Part shown: positions 17,047 through 24,678 of the stretch, piece by piece
Layout of the letters: each line of letters starts with the position of its first letter
How positions within the stretch are numbered: the stretch's first letter is position 1
NCBI RefSeq assembly: GCF_039541575.1
Contig: NZ_BAABGM010000013.1
Coordinates: forward strand, 1 to 64,000
Length of the DNA stretch: 64,000 nt
Origin: Fodinibacter luteus
GTDB lineage: Bacteria; Actinomycetota; Actinomycetes; Actinomycetales; Dermatophilaceae
Direction of reading: 5' to 3'
Program-made: the position numbers and the translations under genes
Notes under the pieces: model-generated
What the model was told of the DNA's origin: nothing
Seen by the model: the letters and a program-made list of their open reading frames with translations, nothing else
The model's database searches: none

Positions 17047-17124
17047 TGGGCACGGGAAACGCGAGGTCCGCGGGACGTATCAACCCGTGCGGACCGCGGC
17101 CTTCCCTCATGGGGCGGAGAAGTC
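17047..17124 (-). repeat. Structured repeat, right copy (inverted)
   Basis: Read on the minus strand this copy starts GACTTCTCCGCCCCATGAG (17124-17106), 18 of 19 identical to the left copy. It then has imperfect arms, 17106-17089 with 17071-17054, around a GGGTTGATA apex. The two copies face each other across the AbiEi-like remnant, each starting 14-18 bp behind the neighbouring gene's stop codon (msrB, hemQ). The rest of the 516-bp gap between msrB and hemQ shows nothing else recognisable. Confidence 0.65.
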
Positions 17125-17138
17125 GGGGCGCGGGTGGG

Positions 17139-17864
17139 TCAGCGCTGGCGGTGCACGAGGGTCCGCACCGGCACGCGGGGCCCGGTGTAGAAGGGCACCT
17201 CCTCGCGCACGTGCATCCGCGCGCGCGAGGCCCGCAGCTCGCGCATGAGGTCGACGATGCGGTGCAGCTCGTCGGCCTCGAACGCGAGGATCCACTCGTA
17301 GTCGCCGAGCGCGAACGACGCGATCGTGTTGGCCCGCACGTCGGGGTACTCGCGCGCCATCTGTCCGTGCTCGACGAGCATGTCGCGCCGCTCGGTGTCG
17401 TCGAGGAGGTACCAGTCGTAGGAGCGGACGAACGGGTAGACGCACACGTAGTCGCGCGCCTCCTCGTCGGCCATGAACGCGGGGATGTGGCTCTTGTTGA
17501 ACTCCGCGGGTCGGTGCAGGGCGGCGACCGACCACACGGGGTCGAGGTGCTCGCCGTAGGCGGTGCGCAGGAACCCGTGGTAGGCCTCCTGGAGCGCCTC
17601 GATCGTCTCGGCGTGCCACCACACCATGACGTCGGCGTCGGCCCGCAACCCGGCGACGTCGTACGTGCCGCGCACGACGACGTCCCGCTCGGCGAGGTCG
17701 GTGAACAGCTCCTCGACCTCGTGAGCGAGGGCATCGCGGTCCTCGTCGCCGATCGGCTCCGCGAGCGCGAACACCGACCACATGGCGTAGCGGATCGTGT
17801 CGTTGATCTCGCGGATCCGGGCGGCACCGGGCTTCGCGGGGGTAGGACGGGTGGGCTCGCTCAT
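17139..17864 (-). CDS. hemQ: Coproheme decarboxylase HemQ (chlorite-dismutase family)
   Basis: This 241-residue enzyme oxidatively decarboxylates coproheme to heme b with H2O2, the last step of the coproporphyrin-dependent pathway used by actinobacteria. YPFVRSYDWYLL (143-154) contains the reactive tyrosine region. H166 in MLVEHG is the expected axial heme ligand. Length matches actinobacterial HemQ. The ATG at 17864 overlaps the hemY stop (ATGA), giving tight coupling in a hemY-hemQ operon. hemE lies 2.8 kb upstream and hemH 35 kb away on the same strand. Confidence 0.92.
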   Translation of the reverse strand: MSEPTRPTPAKPGAARIREINDTIRYAMWSVFALAEPIGDEDRDALAHEVEELFTDLAERDVVVRGTYDVAGLRADADVMVWWHAETIEALQEAYHGFLRTAYGEHLDPVWSVAALHRPAEFNKSHIPAFMADEEARDYVCVYPFVRSYDWYLLDDTERRDMLVEHGQMAREYPDVRANTIASFALGDYEWILAFEADELHRIVDLMRELRASRARMHVREEVPFYTGPRVPVRTLVHRQR

Positions 17865-19351
17865 GCGGGGTGCTCTCCTCGGGGGGACGCGATGGTGGTC
17901 AGGGTGCCCAGGTGCTCGACGGTGGCCCGGGCCGCCCGGGTGGCCGAGGCGACGACGGCCGGGATGCCGACCCCGTCGTACGCGGCGCCGGCCACCTCGA
18001 GCCCCGGGACGCGGGCGACGTCGGCGCGCACCGACGCGACGACGTCGACGTGGCCGACGGCGTACTGGGGCAGGCCCCCGCCCCAGCGCTGGACGTGCGC
18101 GTCGACGACGCGGGGCAGCGGTCGGCCGAGGGCCGCGCCGACCTCGGCGACCGAGACGGCGACGAGGTCGGCGTCATCGCGCTGGAGGACGGCCTCCTCG
18201 CGGGCCCGCCCGAGCGAGGCCCGAAGGTGCACGACCTGCTCGGACGCCGCACCGGTCCAGGCCCACTTGCGGAAGCTGAACGTGCTCGCCTTGATGGTGC
18301 GGCCCTCGACCGGCGGCACGAGGAATCCCGAGCCGGTCACCTCCTCGAGGCCGGCGCGCTCGACGGCGAGGGTCACGACGGCCGTCGACGCGGTCTCGAC
18401 GCCGCCGAGCAGGGCCGCGGCCCGCGGGGCGTGGTCGGCGAGCAGGCGGGAGGCCGGGGCGGGCGGCACGCACACGACGACGGCGTCGGCGGTGAGCACC
18501 TCGGGCGAGGCGGCCGAGCCGACGACGAGCCGCCACCGCCCGTCGGCCCGGTCGAGGCGCCGCACCATGGCACCGGTGCGCACCGTGGCCCCGCGCGCCC
18601 GCAGCTCGTCCGCGACGAGCCCGGGCAGCCGGCCGACGCCGCCGCGCAGGCCGGCGAACGGCGGCCGCGCCACGGCATCCGCCGGTGCGTGGCTGTCGGA
18701 TGCCGTGACACCGGTCGCGCGTGCCGGGCCGGCGCCGAGGGGGGTCAGGAGGCTCGAGCCGCACGTCGCCCGCTCCCACAGCACCGGCATCGTGGCGCGC
18801 AGCGACAGCCGGGCCGCGTGGCCGGCGTACACACCGCCGAGGAGGGGCTCGACGAGCCGGTCGACGACCGCGCGGCCGAGCCGGGTGCCCACGTAGTCCC
18901 CGACCGAGACGTCGTCGGCGAGCGCCCCTGCCGGCCACGGGCGCTCGGACCGCAGCCGCTCGACCTCGGCGTCGGTGAGCACGCTGCGGGCCGCGTCGGG
19001 GTCGGTCGGGACCCCCATGAGGGTCGCGCGGGGCAGCGGGCGCAGGGCACCCCGGCTCCACACCGAGGCCGCGGTCGTCGCCGGGCTGACGAGGTCGCGC
19101 GCGGCACCGACGCGCGCCACGAGGTCGGTGGCCTCGGGGCGCACCGCGAGCACCGACTCGGCGCCGACGTCGACGAGGTGTCCGGCGACGGGCGCGAGGC
19201 GCAGCTTGCCGCCGACGTCGTCGGACCCCTCGAGCACGGTGACGTGCGCCGCGGGGAGGGCGTCGAGCACCTCGAGGGCCGCGGTGAGACCGGCGATGCC
19301 GCCCCCCACGACGACGACGGCCGGCCTGGTGCTCACGGCCTGGGCGGACAT
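17861..19351 (-). CDS. hemY: Coproporphyrinogen III oxidase (HemY/HemG-type FAD enzyme)
   Basis: This 496-residue flavoprotein performs the six-electron oxidation of coproporphyrinogen III to coproporphyrin III. The dinucleotide loop VVGGGIAGLTAAL is at 15-27, ASTFSFRKWAW (about 364-374) is a substrate-side motif, and VAGAAYDGVGIPAVVASA (about 450-467) is the C-terminal FAD motif. It lacks a signal peptide and probably acts at the inner membrane face. It is followed by hemQ with a 4-bp overlap. Older annotation would call it protoporphyrinogen oxidase; the presence of hemQ supports the coproporphyrin route. Confidence 0.9.
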   Translation of the reverse strand: MSAQAVSTRPAVVVVGGGIAGLTAALEVLDALPAAHVTVLEGSDDVGGKLRLAPVAGHLVDVGAESVLAVRPEATDLVARVGAARDLVSPATTAASVWSRGALRPLPRATLMGVPTDPDAARSVLTDAEVERLRSERPWPAGALADDVSVGDYVGTRLGRAVVDRLVEPLLGGVYAGHAARLSLRATMPVLWERATCGSSLLTPLGAGPARATGVTASDSHAPADAVARPPFAGLRGGVGRLPGLVADELRARGATVRTGAMVRRLDRADGRWRLVVGSAASPEVLTADAVVVCVPPAPASRLLADHAPRAAALLGGVETASTAVVTLAVERAGLEEVTGSGFLVPPVEGRTIKASTFSFRKWAWTGAASEQVVHLRASLGRAREEAVLQRDDADLVAVSVAEVGAALGRPLPRVVDAHVQRWGGGLPQYAVGHVDVVASVRADVARVPGLEVAGAAYDGVGIPAVVASATRAARATVEHLGTLTTIASPRGEHPA

Positions 19352-19394
19352 GCGCCCAGCCTCTCACGCGGCCCGGACGTGTCCGCCGGCCGGC

Positions 19395-19431
19395 CCCGGC
19401 CCCGACCGCAGCCCCGGCCCCGACCCCGGTG
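19395..19431. repeat. Short imperfect tandem GGCCCCGGCCCCGAC repeat
   Basis: Two copies of a 17-19 bp unit (GGCCCCGGCCCCGACCGCA-like) lie in the 238-bp divergent region between hemY and the DUF4349 gene. This is simple-sequence character; I see no clear operator around it. Confidence 0.5.
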
Positions 19432-19589
19432 GGTCCATCGTCGGGAGGAGCAGTCGCGACGCCGGGTGGATGGCGACGGCGTCCCGACGTCCGAGCCGAC
19501 GGTCGTGACCTGATCGAGACCCGCAGCCGGGAACCCGCGCGAGGCGCCGGGCGCCACACCGCCAGCACCCCCACGACGAAGGAGTCACG

Positions 19590-20591
19590 ATGCGCACACC
19601 GGTCCGCCCCGTCCACCGGCTCGCCACCGCCGCCGGCCTCGCCCTCGCCGTCGGGGTCACCGCCCTCGGCGGCTGCGGCATCGGGGGTGGGTCCGACTCC
19701 GCCTCGGACTCCGCCCCGGATGCCGCCTCGGACTCCGCCCCGGAGGCCGCGGCCTCGCAGTCCCGGGCCGAGGCCGGTGACACCTCCGGCGGCGCGGTGG
19801 CCGAGGAGGCCGAGAAGCTACCCGCCGGCGCCGCCGCCGAGGGCACCGATGCCTCCGCCGTCGCCTCGGCCGTCGCCGACCGCAAGCTCGCCCGCCGCGC
19901 CGACATCTCGCTCACGGTGACCGACGTCGACGCCGCGGCCACCCGGGTGCGCGCGATCGCGGCCACCGCCGACGGCATCGTGCTGGCGGAGGCCATCTCG
20001 AGCGAGCCCGACCTCCCCGGCACCGGCGGCTTCAGCACGATCACGATCTCGGTCCCCACCGCGGCGCTCGACACGACCCTCGACCGGCTCTCGGAGCTCG
20101 GCGAGGTCCACTCGCGCAACACCTCGACCGAGGACGTCACGGCGCAGTACGTCGACACCGAGTCCCGCGTCAAGACCATGCAGGCGAGCGTGGACCGGGT
20201 GCGCGCCCTCATGACCCGGGCGACGAAGCTCGGTGACGTCGTCACCCTCGAGGCCGAGCTGTCCCGCCGGCAGGCGGACCTCGAGGCCCTGCAGACCCAG
20301 CTCGCGGCCCTCGACGACGCCGTGGCCCTCTCCCCCGTCGAGGTGCGCCTCAGCACCGACGCCGACGTCCTCGAGGAGCCGGGCGACGACACCGGGTTCC
20401 TCGCGGGCCTGAGCGCCGGGTGGACGGCCTTCACGACGTCGGTGGGCGTGCTCCTCACCGGCCTCGGCGCCGTGCTCCCGTTCGCGGTCGCCCTCGCCCT
20501 CGTGCTCGTGCCGCTCGGGATCTGGGTGCGGCGTCGGGCCCCACGCACCCCGCCGGCCGGCCCGACGGCCCTGCAGCCACCCCCGGCCTGA
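19590..20591 (+). CDS. DUF4349 lipoprotein with C-terminal membrane segment
   Basis: This 333-residue envelope protein has a lipobox TALGGC with lipidated C29. A low-complexity Ser/Asp/Ala-rich linker follows (about 34-95), including repeats of SDSA. The DUF4349 domain is at about 98-255, with a predicted coiled coil around 205-245 (TKLGDVVTLEAELSRRQADLE). A single membrane helix at about 278-308 ends in a short basic cytosolic tail. Being both lipid-anchored and membrane-spanning, it loops through the periplasm-like space. Function unknown. GGAG Shine-Dalgarno before ATG 19590. It is convergent with hemE. Confidence 0.85.
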   Translation: MRTPVRPVHRLATAAGLALAVGVTALGGCGIGGGSDSASDSAPDAASDSAPEAAASQSRAEAGDTSGGAVAEEAEKLPAGAAAEGTDASAVASAVADRKLARRADISLTVTDVDAAATRVRAIAATADGIVLAEAISSEPDLPGTGGFSTITISVPTAALDTTLDRLSELGEVHSRNTSTEDVTAQYVDTESRVKTMQASVDRVRALMTRATKLGDVVTLEAELSRRQADLEALQTQLAALDDAVALSPVEVRLSTDADVLEEPGDDTGFLAGLSAGWTAFTTSVGVLLTGLGAVLPFAVALALVLVPLGIWVRRRAPRTPPAGPTALQPPPA

Positions 20592-20633
20592 CCGGGGCCG
20601 GTCCCGCCGCGCCCGAGCGCGACGGCGTGGCGG

Positions 20634-21731
20634 TCACCGCGCGGAGGCCTCGTGCACGAGCTCGACGACCCGGGTCAGAACGTCGGGATCGGTGTCGGGC
20701 AGCACCCCGTGACCGAGGTTGAAGATGTGACCGGGCGCGGCGCGGCCCTCGTCGACGATCGCGCGGACCCGGCGCTCGAGCGGCTCCCACGGCGCGAAGA
20801 GCAGCGCGGGGTCGAGGTTGCCCTGGACGGCGTAGCGGCCCCCGAGTCGCTCGAGGGCGTCGGTGAGCGAGACGCGGTAGTCGACGCCGACGACCTCCGC
20901 CCCCACCTCACCCATGAGCGCGAGCAGCTCGCCGGTGCCGACCCCGAAGTGGATGCGGGGCACGTCGAGGTCCGAGACGGCGGCGAGTGCGGCCGTGGAG
21001 TGCGACCGGACGGATGCCGTGTAGTCGGCGCGGCTCAGCACGCCCGCCCACGAGTCGAAGAGCTGCACGACGGACGCCCCCGCCTCGGCCTGCACCCTCA
21101 GGAAGGCGCCCGAGATCTGCGCGAGCTGGGCGCACAGGTCGTGCCAGAGCGCCGGGTCGCCGTGCATGAGCGCCTTGGTGTGCTCGTGGTTGCGCGACGG
21201 CCCGCCCTCGACGAGGTAGGAGGCGAGGGTGAACGGCGCCCCCGCGAAGCCGATGAGCGGCGTCGCACCGAGCTCGGCGGTGAGCAGGCCCACGGACTCG
21301 GTGATGTCGGGGACGTCGTCGGGAGTGAGGTCGCGCAGCTGGGCCAGATCGGCTCGCGAGCGGATCGGCCGCGCGACGACCGGCCCGACCCCCGCGACGA
21401 TGTCGAGGTCCACCCCGATCGCCGCCAGCGGCACGACGATGTCGGAGAAGAAGATGGCGGCGTCGACACCGTGGCGGCGCACCGGCTGGAGGGTGATCTC
21501 GGTGACGAGGTCCGGCCGCCGGCACGACTCGAGCATCCCGACGCCCTCGCGCACCCGGCGGTACTCGGGAAGGGAGCGGCCGGCTTGGCGCATGAACCAC
21601 ACGGGCGTGTGCGGCACGTCCTGCCGGCGCGCGGCGCGCACGACGGGGGATGCCGCGGTGGCGCGGCGCACGGCGTCTCCGGGGACCGTCGTTCGGGCCG
21701 GCGCGGGCTGGGTGGTGTCGGGGGTCGTCAC
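20634..21731 (-). CDS. hemE: Uroporphyrinogen decarboxylase
   Basis: This 365-residue enzyme removes four acetate carboxyls from uroporphyrinogen III to give coproporphyrinogen III. WFMRQAGRSLPEYR (45-58) is the signature, FFSDIVVPLAA (about 92-102) carries the essential aspartate, and GFAGAPFTLASY the second motif. The start is set at GTG 21731 because a GGGAGG Shine-Dalgarno lies 10 nt upstream. An in-frame ATG at 21749 would overlap that site and add only six residues. A long hairpin lies between it and the upstream transporter gene. Confidence 0.93.
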   Translation of the reverse strand: MTTPDTTQPAPARTTVPGDAVRRATAASPVVRAARRQDVPHTPVWFMRQAGRSLPEYRRVREGVGMLESCRRPDLVTEITLQPVRRHGVDAAIFFSDIVVPLAAIGVDLDIVAGVGPVVARPIRSRADLAQLRDLTPDDVPDITESVGLLTAELGATPLIGFAGAPFTLASYLVEGGPSRNHEHTKALMHGDPALWHDLCAQLAQISGAFLRVQAEAGASVVQLFDSWAGVLSRADYTASVRSHSTAALAAVSDLDVPRIHFGVGTGELLALMGEVGAEVVGVDYRVSLTDALERLGGRYAVQGNLDPALLFAPWEPLERRVRAIVDEGRAAPGHIFNLGHGVLPDTDPDVLTRVVELVHEASAR

Positions 21732-21753
21732 GACGCGACATCCTCCCATCCCT

Positions 21754-21797
21754 GCGTCCGGCAGGTTGGGCCCCAGGGCCCCCGACCTGCCTGACGC
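21754..21797 (-). promoter_or_regulatory. Long hairpin in front of hemE
   Basis: GCGTCCGGCAGGT (21754-21766) pairs with ACCTGCCTGACGC (21785-21797) with one mismatch, and GGGCCC/GGGCCC extends the stem inward. It lies 16 bp past the stop of the EamA gene and ends 23 bp before the hemE GTG. It may terminate the transporter transcript or act as a leader structure for hemE. No T-run follows on the minus strand. Confidence 0.55.
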
Positions 21798-21813
21798 ACC
21801 GCCGAAGCCCGGC

Positions 21814-22638
21814 CTACAGGGCCGTGACCGCCGCGCCGCCGACGGCGAGGACCACCCCGACCTGCTGCACCCTCCGGAGCCGTTCGTCGAGGAGGAGCCT
21901 GGCCCAGATCGTCGTCACGACGGGGTAGAGGGAGCCGAGCACCGAGGCGACGCTCACCTGGCCGCGCGAGGACGCGACGGCGAACATCGCGTTCGCGACG
22001 AGGTCGCCGCAGCCGATCGCGAGGAGCGCCGGCGTCTCGCGGAGCCTGATCCCGCCCGCGGTGCGCAGTGCGAGGGCGAGCACGACGAGGATGGCGACCG
22101 AGGTGACCCGCATGCCCCACAGGGTGAACAGGGTCGAGACGCGCGCGCCCCGGTCGAGGCAGAACAGGGCGAGACCGAAGCCCACGGCCGCGAACCCGGC
22201 GAGCACGACCGGGCGGGCCGAGACGTCCCCGCTCAGCTCGGGCCCGGAGGCGAGGGTGACCCCGACGACCGCGACGAGCATGCCGACCCACGCCCACGGC
22301 GAGGGCTCCTCACCGCTCGCGACACCGAGCACGACGGGGACGACGACGCCGAGCGCGGCGATCGGCGCGACGACGCCCATCGTCCCCGCCGACAGGGCGG
22401 AGTAGAAGCAGATGAGGCCGGTCATGCCCGACAGCCCCGCGGCCAGGGCCCACACCGGCCAGCCCTCCCACGTCACGGTGTCCCACCGGAGCGCGACGAC
22501 GACCGAGATGACGAGGAGCGCGAGGGCCTGGGTCCAGCCCACGACGGCGACCGCCGGATGCCGTCGGGAGGCGAGTCCCGCGAAGAAGTCGGAGGTGCCC
22601 CAGGCCAGGGAGGACCCGAGGGCGAGGATGCTCAGCAC
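21814..22638 (-). CDS. EamA/DMT-family transporter
   Basis: This 274-residue protein is an inner-membrane transporter with ten hydrophobic helices arranged as two five-helix EamA repeats (first about 1-135, second about 145-274). SSLAWGTSDFFAG (8-20) and VANAMFAVASSRGQVSVASV in the second half are characteristic. The substrate of this drug/metabolite transporter subgroup cannot be read from sequence. The GTG start at 22638 lies 6 nt after TAGGCT, and the divergent DUF3000 gene also has a leaderless-type promoter, so the 78-bp gap holds two back-to-back promoters. Confidence 0.85.
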   Translation of the reverse strand: MLSILALGSSLAWGTSDFFAGLASRRHPAVAVVGWTQALALLVISVVVALRWDTVTWEGWPVWALAAGLSGMTGLICFYSALSAGTMGVVAPIAALGVVVPVVLGVASGEEPSPWAWVGMLVAVVGVTLASGPELSGDVSARPVVLAGFAAVGFGLALFCLDRGARVSTLFTLWGMRVTSVAILVVLALALRTAGGIRLRETPALLAIGCGDLVANAMFAVASSRGQVSVASVLGSLYPVVTTIWARLLLDERLRRVQQVGVVLAVGGAAVTAL

Positions 22639-22716
22639 CGCCGAAGCCTAGCCACGCCGGGCGCCGCCCCGGCGTGCCCTCCACCCGTGGCGCCCCGGAC
22701 GGCATACATTGCTTGG

Positions 22717-23301
22717 GTGTCCAGCCGCACCGTGACCGGTCGCGAGTCGCCCGAGTTCGCCAGCGCCCTCGAGCAGCTCCACCGTGCCCGCCTGCGCTCG
22801 GAGATCCGGCTCACCGAGGTCCCGGCCCCCCAGCGGATCGCCCCGTACGCCGTCGCCCTCACCGCCGACGTCATCGACCCCCGCGACCCCGACGACGACC
22901 TGGCCTCCGGCCGGTTCGTCCTGCTCCACGACCCGAGCGCGCCCGAGCCGTGGGGCGGCCAGTGGCGCGCCGTGACGTTCGCGCGCGCCGAGCTCGAGCC
23001 CGAACTGGCCACCGACCCGCTGCTCGGCGAGGTCGGCTGGAGCTGGCTCGTCGACGCCCTCGAGGCGCGTGGCGTCGACTACGCCGCCGAGGCCGGCACG
23101 GTGACCCGGGTCGTCTCGCAGAGCTTCGGTGGGCTCGCGGACCGCCCGGCGAGCGTCGAGATGGAGGTGCGCGCGTCGTGGACGCCGCTCGGGTCCGAGG
23201 TCGGCGAACACCTCCTCGCCTGGGCCGACCTGCTGTGCACGATCGCCGGCCTCCCCCCGCTGCCCGAGGGTGTCGTCGCCCTCCCCGGACCGCGCCGCTG
23301 A
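22717..23301 (+). CDS. DUF3000 family protein
   Basis: This 194-residue cytosolic protein is conserved across actinobacteria next to the RNase D-like gene, with no assigned function. Motifs visible include PYAVALTADV (about 45-54), WRAVTFARAELEPELA (about 87-102) and VGWSWLVDALEARGVDY (about 108-124). The GTG start at 22717 is placed 6 nt after the -10-like TACATT (22705-22710), a leaderless arrangement. The stop is 1 bp before the next ATG, so the two genes form an operon. Confidence 0.85.
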   Translation: MSSRTVTGRESPEFASALEQLHRARLRSEIRLTEVPAPQRIAPYAVALTADVIDPRDPDDDLASGRFVLLHDPSAPEPWGGQWRAVTFARAELEPELATDPLLGEVGWSWLVDALEARGVDYAAEAGTVTRVVSQSFGGLADRPASVEMEVRASWTPLGSEVGEHLLAWADLLCTIAGLPPLPEGVVALPGPRR

Positions 23302-23302
23302 G

Positions 23303-24535
23303 ATGAGCTCCGAGACGGCAGCCGCCGACGCCCCGGACGACGCCGCGACCCTCGTGCCCCTCCACGAGCCGTCCGAAGGGGTCCCCCGCGTCGTCGAGAC
23401 CGAGCGAGGGCTGGCCCGGGCGTCCGCGGCCGTCGCGGCCGGCGAGGGGCCGGTCGCGATCGACGCCGAGCGTGCGTCCGGCTACCGGTACGGCCAGCGG
23501 GCCTACCTCGTCCAGGTGCGCCGCGAGGGTGCGGGCACCTGGCTCATCGACCCGATGGCCTGCCCGGACCTCACCCCGCTCGACGACGCCATCGGCGCTG
23601 CGGAGTGGATCCTCCACGCGGCGACGCAGGACCTTGCGTGCCTCGCGGAGGTGGGGCTGCGGCCCCGCCAGCTCTTCGACACCGAGCTCGCCGGCCGGAT
23701 CCTCGGGCTGCACCGGGTCGGGCTGGCCGCGGTCGTCGAGCACTACCTCGGGCTGAGCCTGGCCAAGGAGCACTCGGCGGTCGACTGGTCCACCCGCCCG
23801 CTGCCCGAGCCGTGGCTGCGCTATGCCGCGCTCGACGTCGAGGTGCTCAGCGAGCTGCGCAACCTCATGGGCGTGGACCTCGCCGCGCAGGGCAAGGCCG
23901 AGTGGGCCCGCCAGGAGTTCGCCGCCCTGCTCGAGTGGGCCCCCACCGAGCGGGTCGACCCGTGGCGGCGCACGTCCGGCCTGAACACCCTGCGCTCGCG
24001 CCGCGCGGTCGGCATCGTGCGCGAGCTCTGGTACGCCCGCGACGACATCGCCCGCGAGCGCGACACCTCCGTCGGACGGGTGCTCCCGGATGCCGCGCTC
24101 GTCGAGATCGCCCGGGCGGCGCCGCGCACGACGGCCGAGCTGCCGGGCGGGCACCGGGCCATCGGCCGGTACGGCCGGCAGTGGGTCGCGGCCGTGCGTC
24201 AGGCCCTCGCGATCCCCGAGCAGGACCTCCCCCCGCGCACCCTTCCCTCCGACGGGCCGCCGCCGCCGCGGGTCTGGGCCGAGAAGAACCCCCTCGCGGC
24301 CGACCGGCTCGGCGCGACCCGGGCCGCGCTCACCGCCTTCGCCCAGGACCGCGTCATCCCCGTCGAGAACGTCTGCTCCCCCGACCCGCTGCGCCGGGTC
24401 GTGTGGCAGCCCCCGTCCGAGCCCGACGAAGCCGCCTTCAGCCGGGCCCTGCTCGACCAGGGGGTGCGCCCCTGGCAGGCGGAAGTCGTGGCACCGATGC
24501 TCGTCACCGCCTTCACGCAGTTCCCCGACCCCTGA
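23303..24535 (+). CDS. RNase D-like 3'-5' exonuclease with HRDC domain
   Basis: This 410-residue protein has a DEDD exonuclease domain at about 30-200 and an HRDC domain at about 220-300. Metal-binding residues D54 and E56 (AIDAERASG), the HAATQDLACL block near 107 and YAALDVEVL near 175 (DEDDy tyrosine/aspartate) are intact. It probably trims structured RNAs such as tRNA precursors. It follows DUF3000 by one base; the pairing is conserved in the phylum, but the functional link is unknown. A C-terminal region (about 310-410) is less conserved. Confidence 0.87.
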   Translation: MSSETAAADAPDDAATLVPLHEPSEGVPRVVETERGLARASAAVAAGEGPVAIDAERASGYRYGQRAYLVQVRREGAGTWLIDPMACPDLTPLDDAIGAAEWILHAATQDLACLAEVGLRPRQLFDTELAGRILGLHRVGLAAVVEHYLGLSLAKEHSAVDWSTRPLPEPWLRYAALDVEVLSELRNLMGVDLAAQGKAEWARQEFAALLEWAPTERVDPWRRTSGLNTLRSRRAVGIVRELWYARDDIARERDTSVGRVLPDAALVEIARAAPRTTAELPGGHRAIGRYGRQWVAAVRQALAIPEQDLPPRTLPSDGPPPPRVWAEKNPLAADRLGATRAALTAFAQDRVIPVENVCSPDPLRRVVWQPPSEPDEAAFSRALLDQGVRPWQAEVVAPMLVTAFTQFPDP

Positions 24536-24596
24536 CCACCCCGTCGCGCTGCCCCCGCCCGGCGTGACGTCTCTCACCCCCGCGACGCCAGCCTCG

Positions 24597-24612
24597 CTAA
24601 GCGCTCGCTTAG
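24597..24612. promoter_or_regulatory. Perfect palindromic operator upstream of fadA-fadB
   Basis: CTAAGCG-CT-CGCTTAG is a perfect 16-bp palindrome ending 66 bp before the thiolase start. The size and symmetry fit a TetR-family fatty-acid regulator site (FadR/FadE-regulator type). Such repressors release DNA on binding acyl-CoA. No tetR gene is in the window, so the regulator acts in trans. The flanking TTAGTACG may hold part of the promoter. Confidence 0.65.
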
Positions 24613-24678
24613 TACGCTGGCGGAGCCGTGCCCGGGGTCCCGGGCCGGTCCGCCCGTCGTGACCAGGAGGCCACCGCC

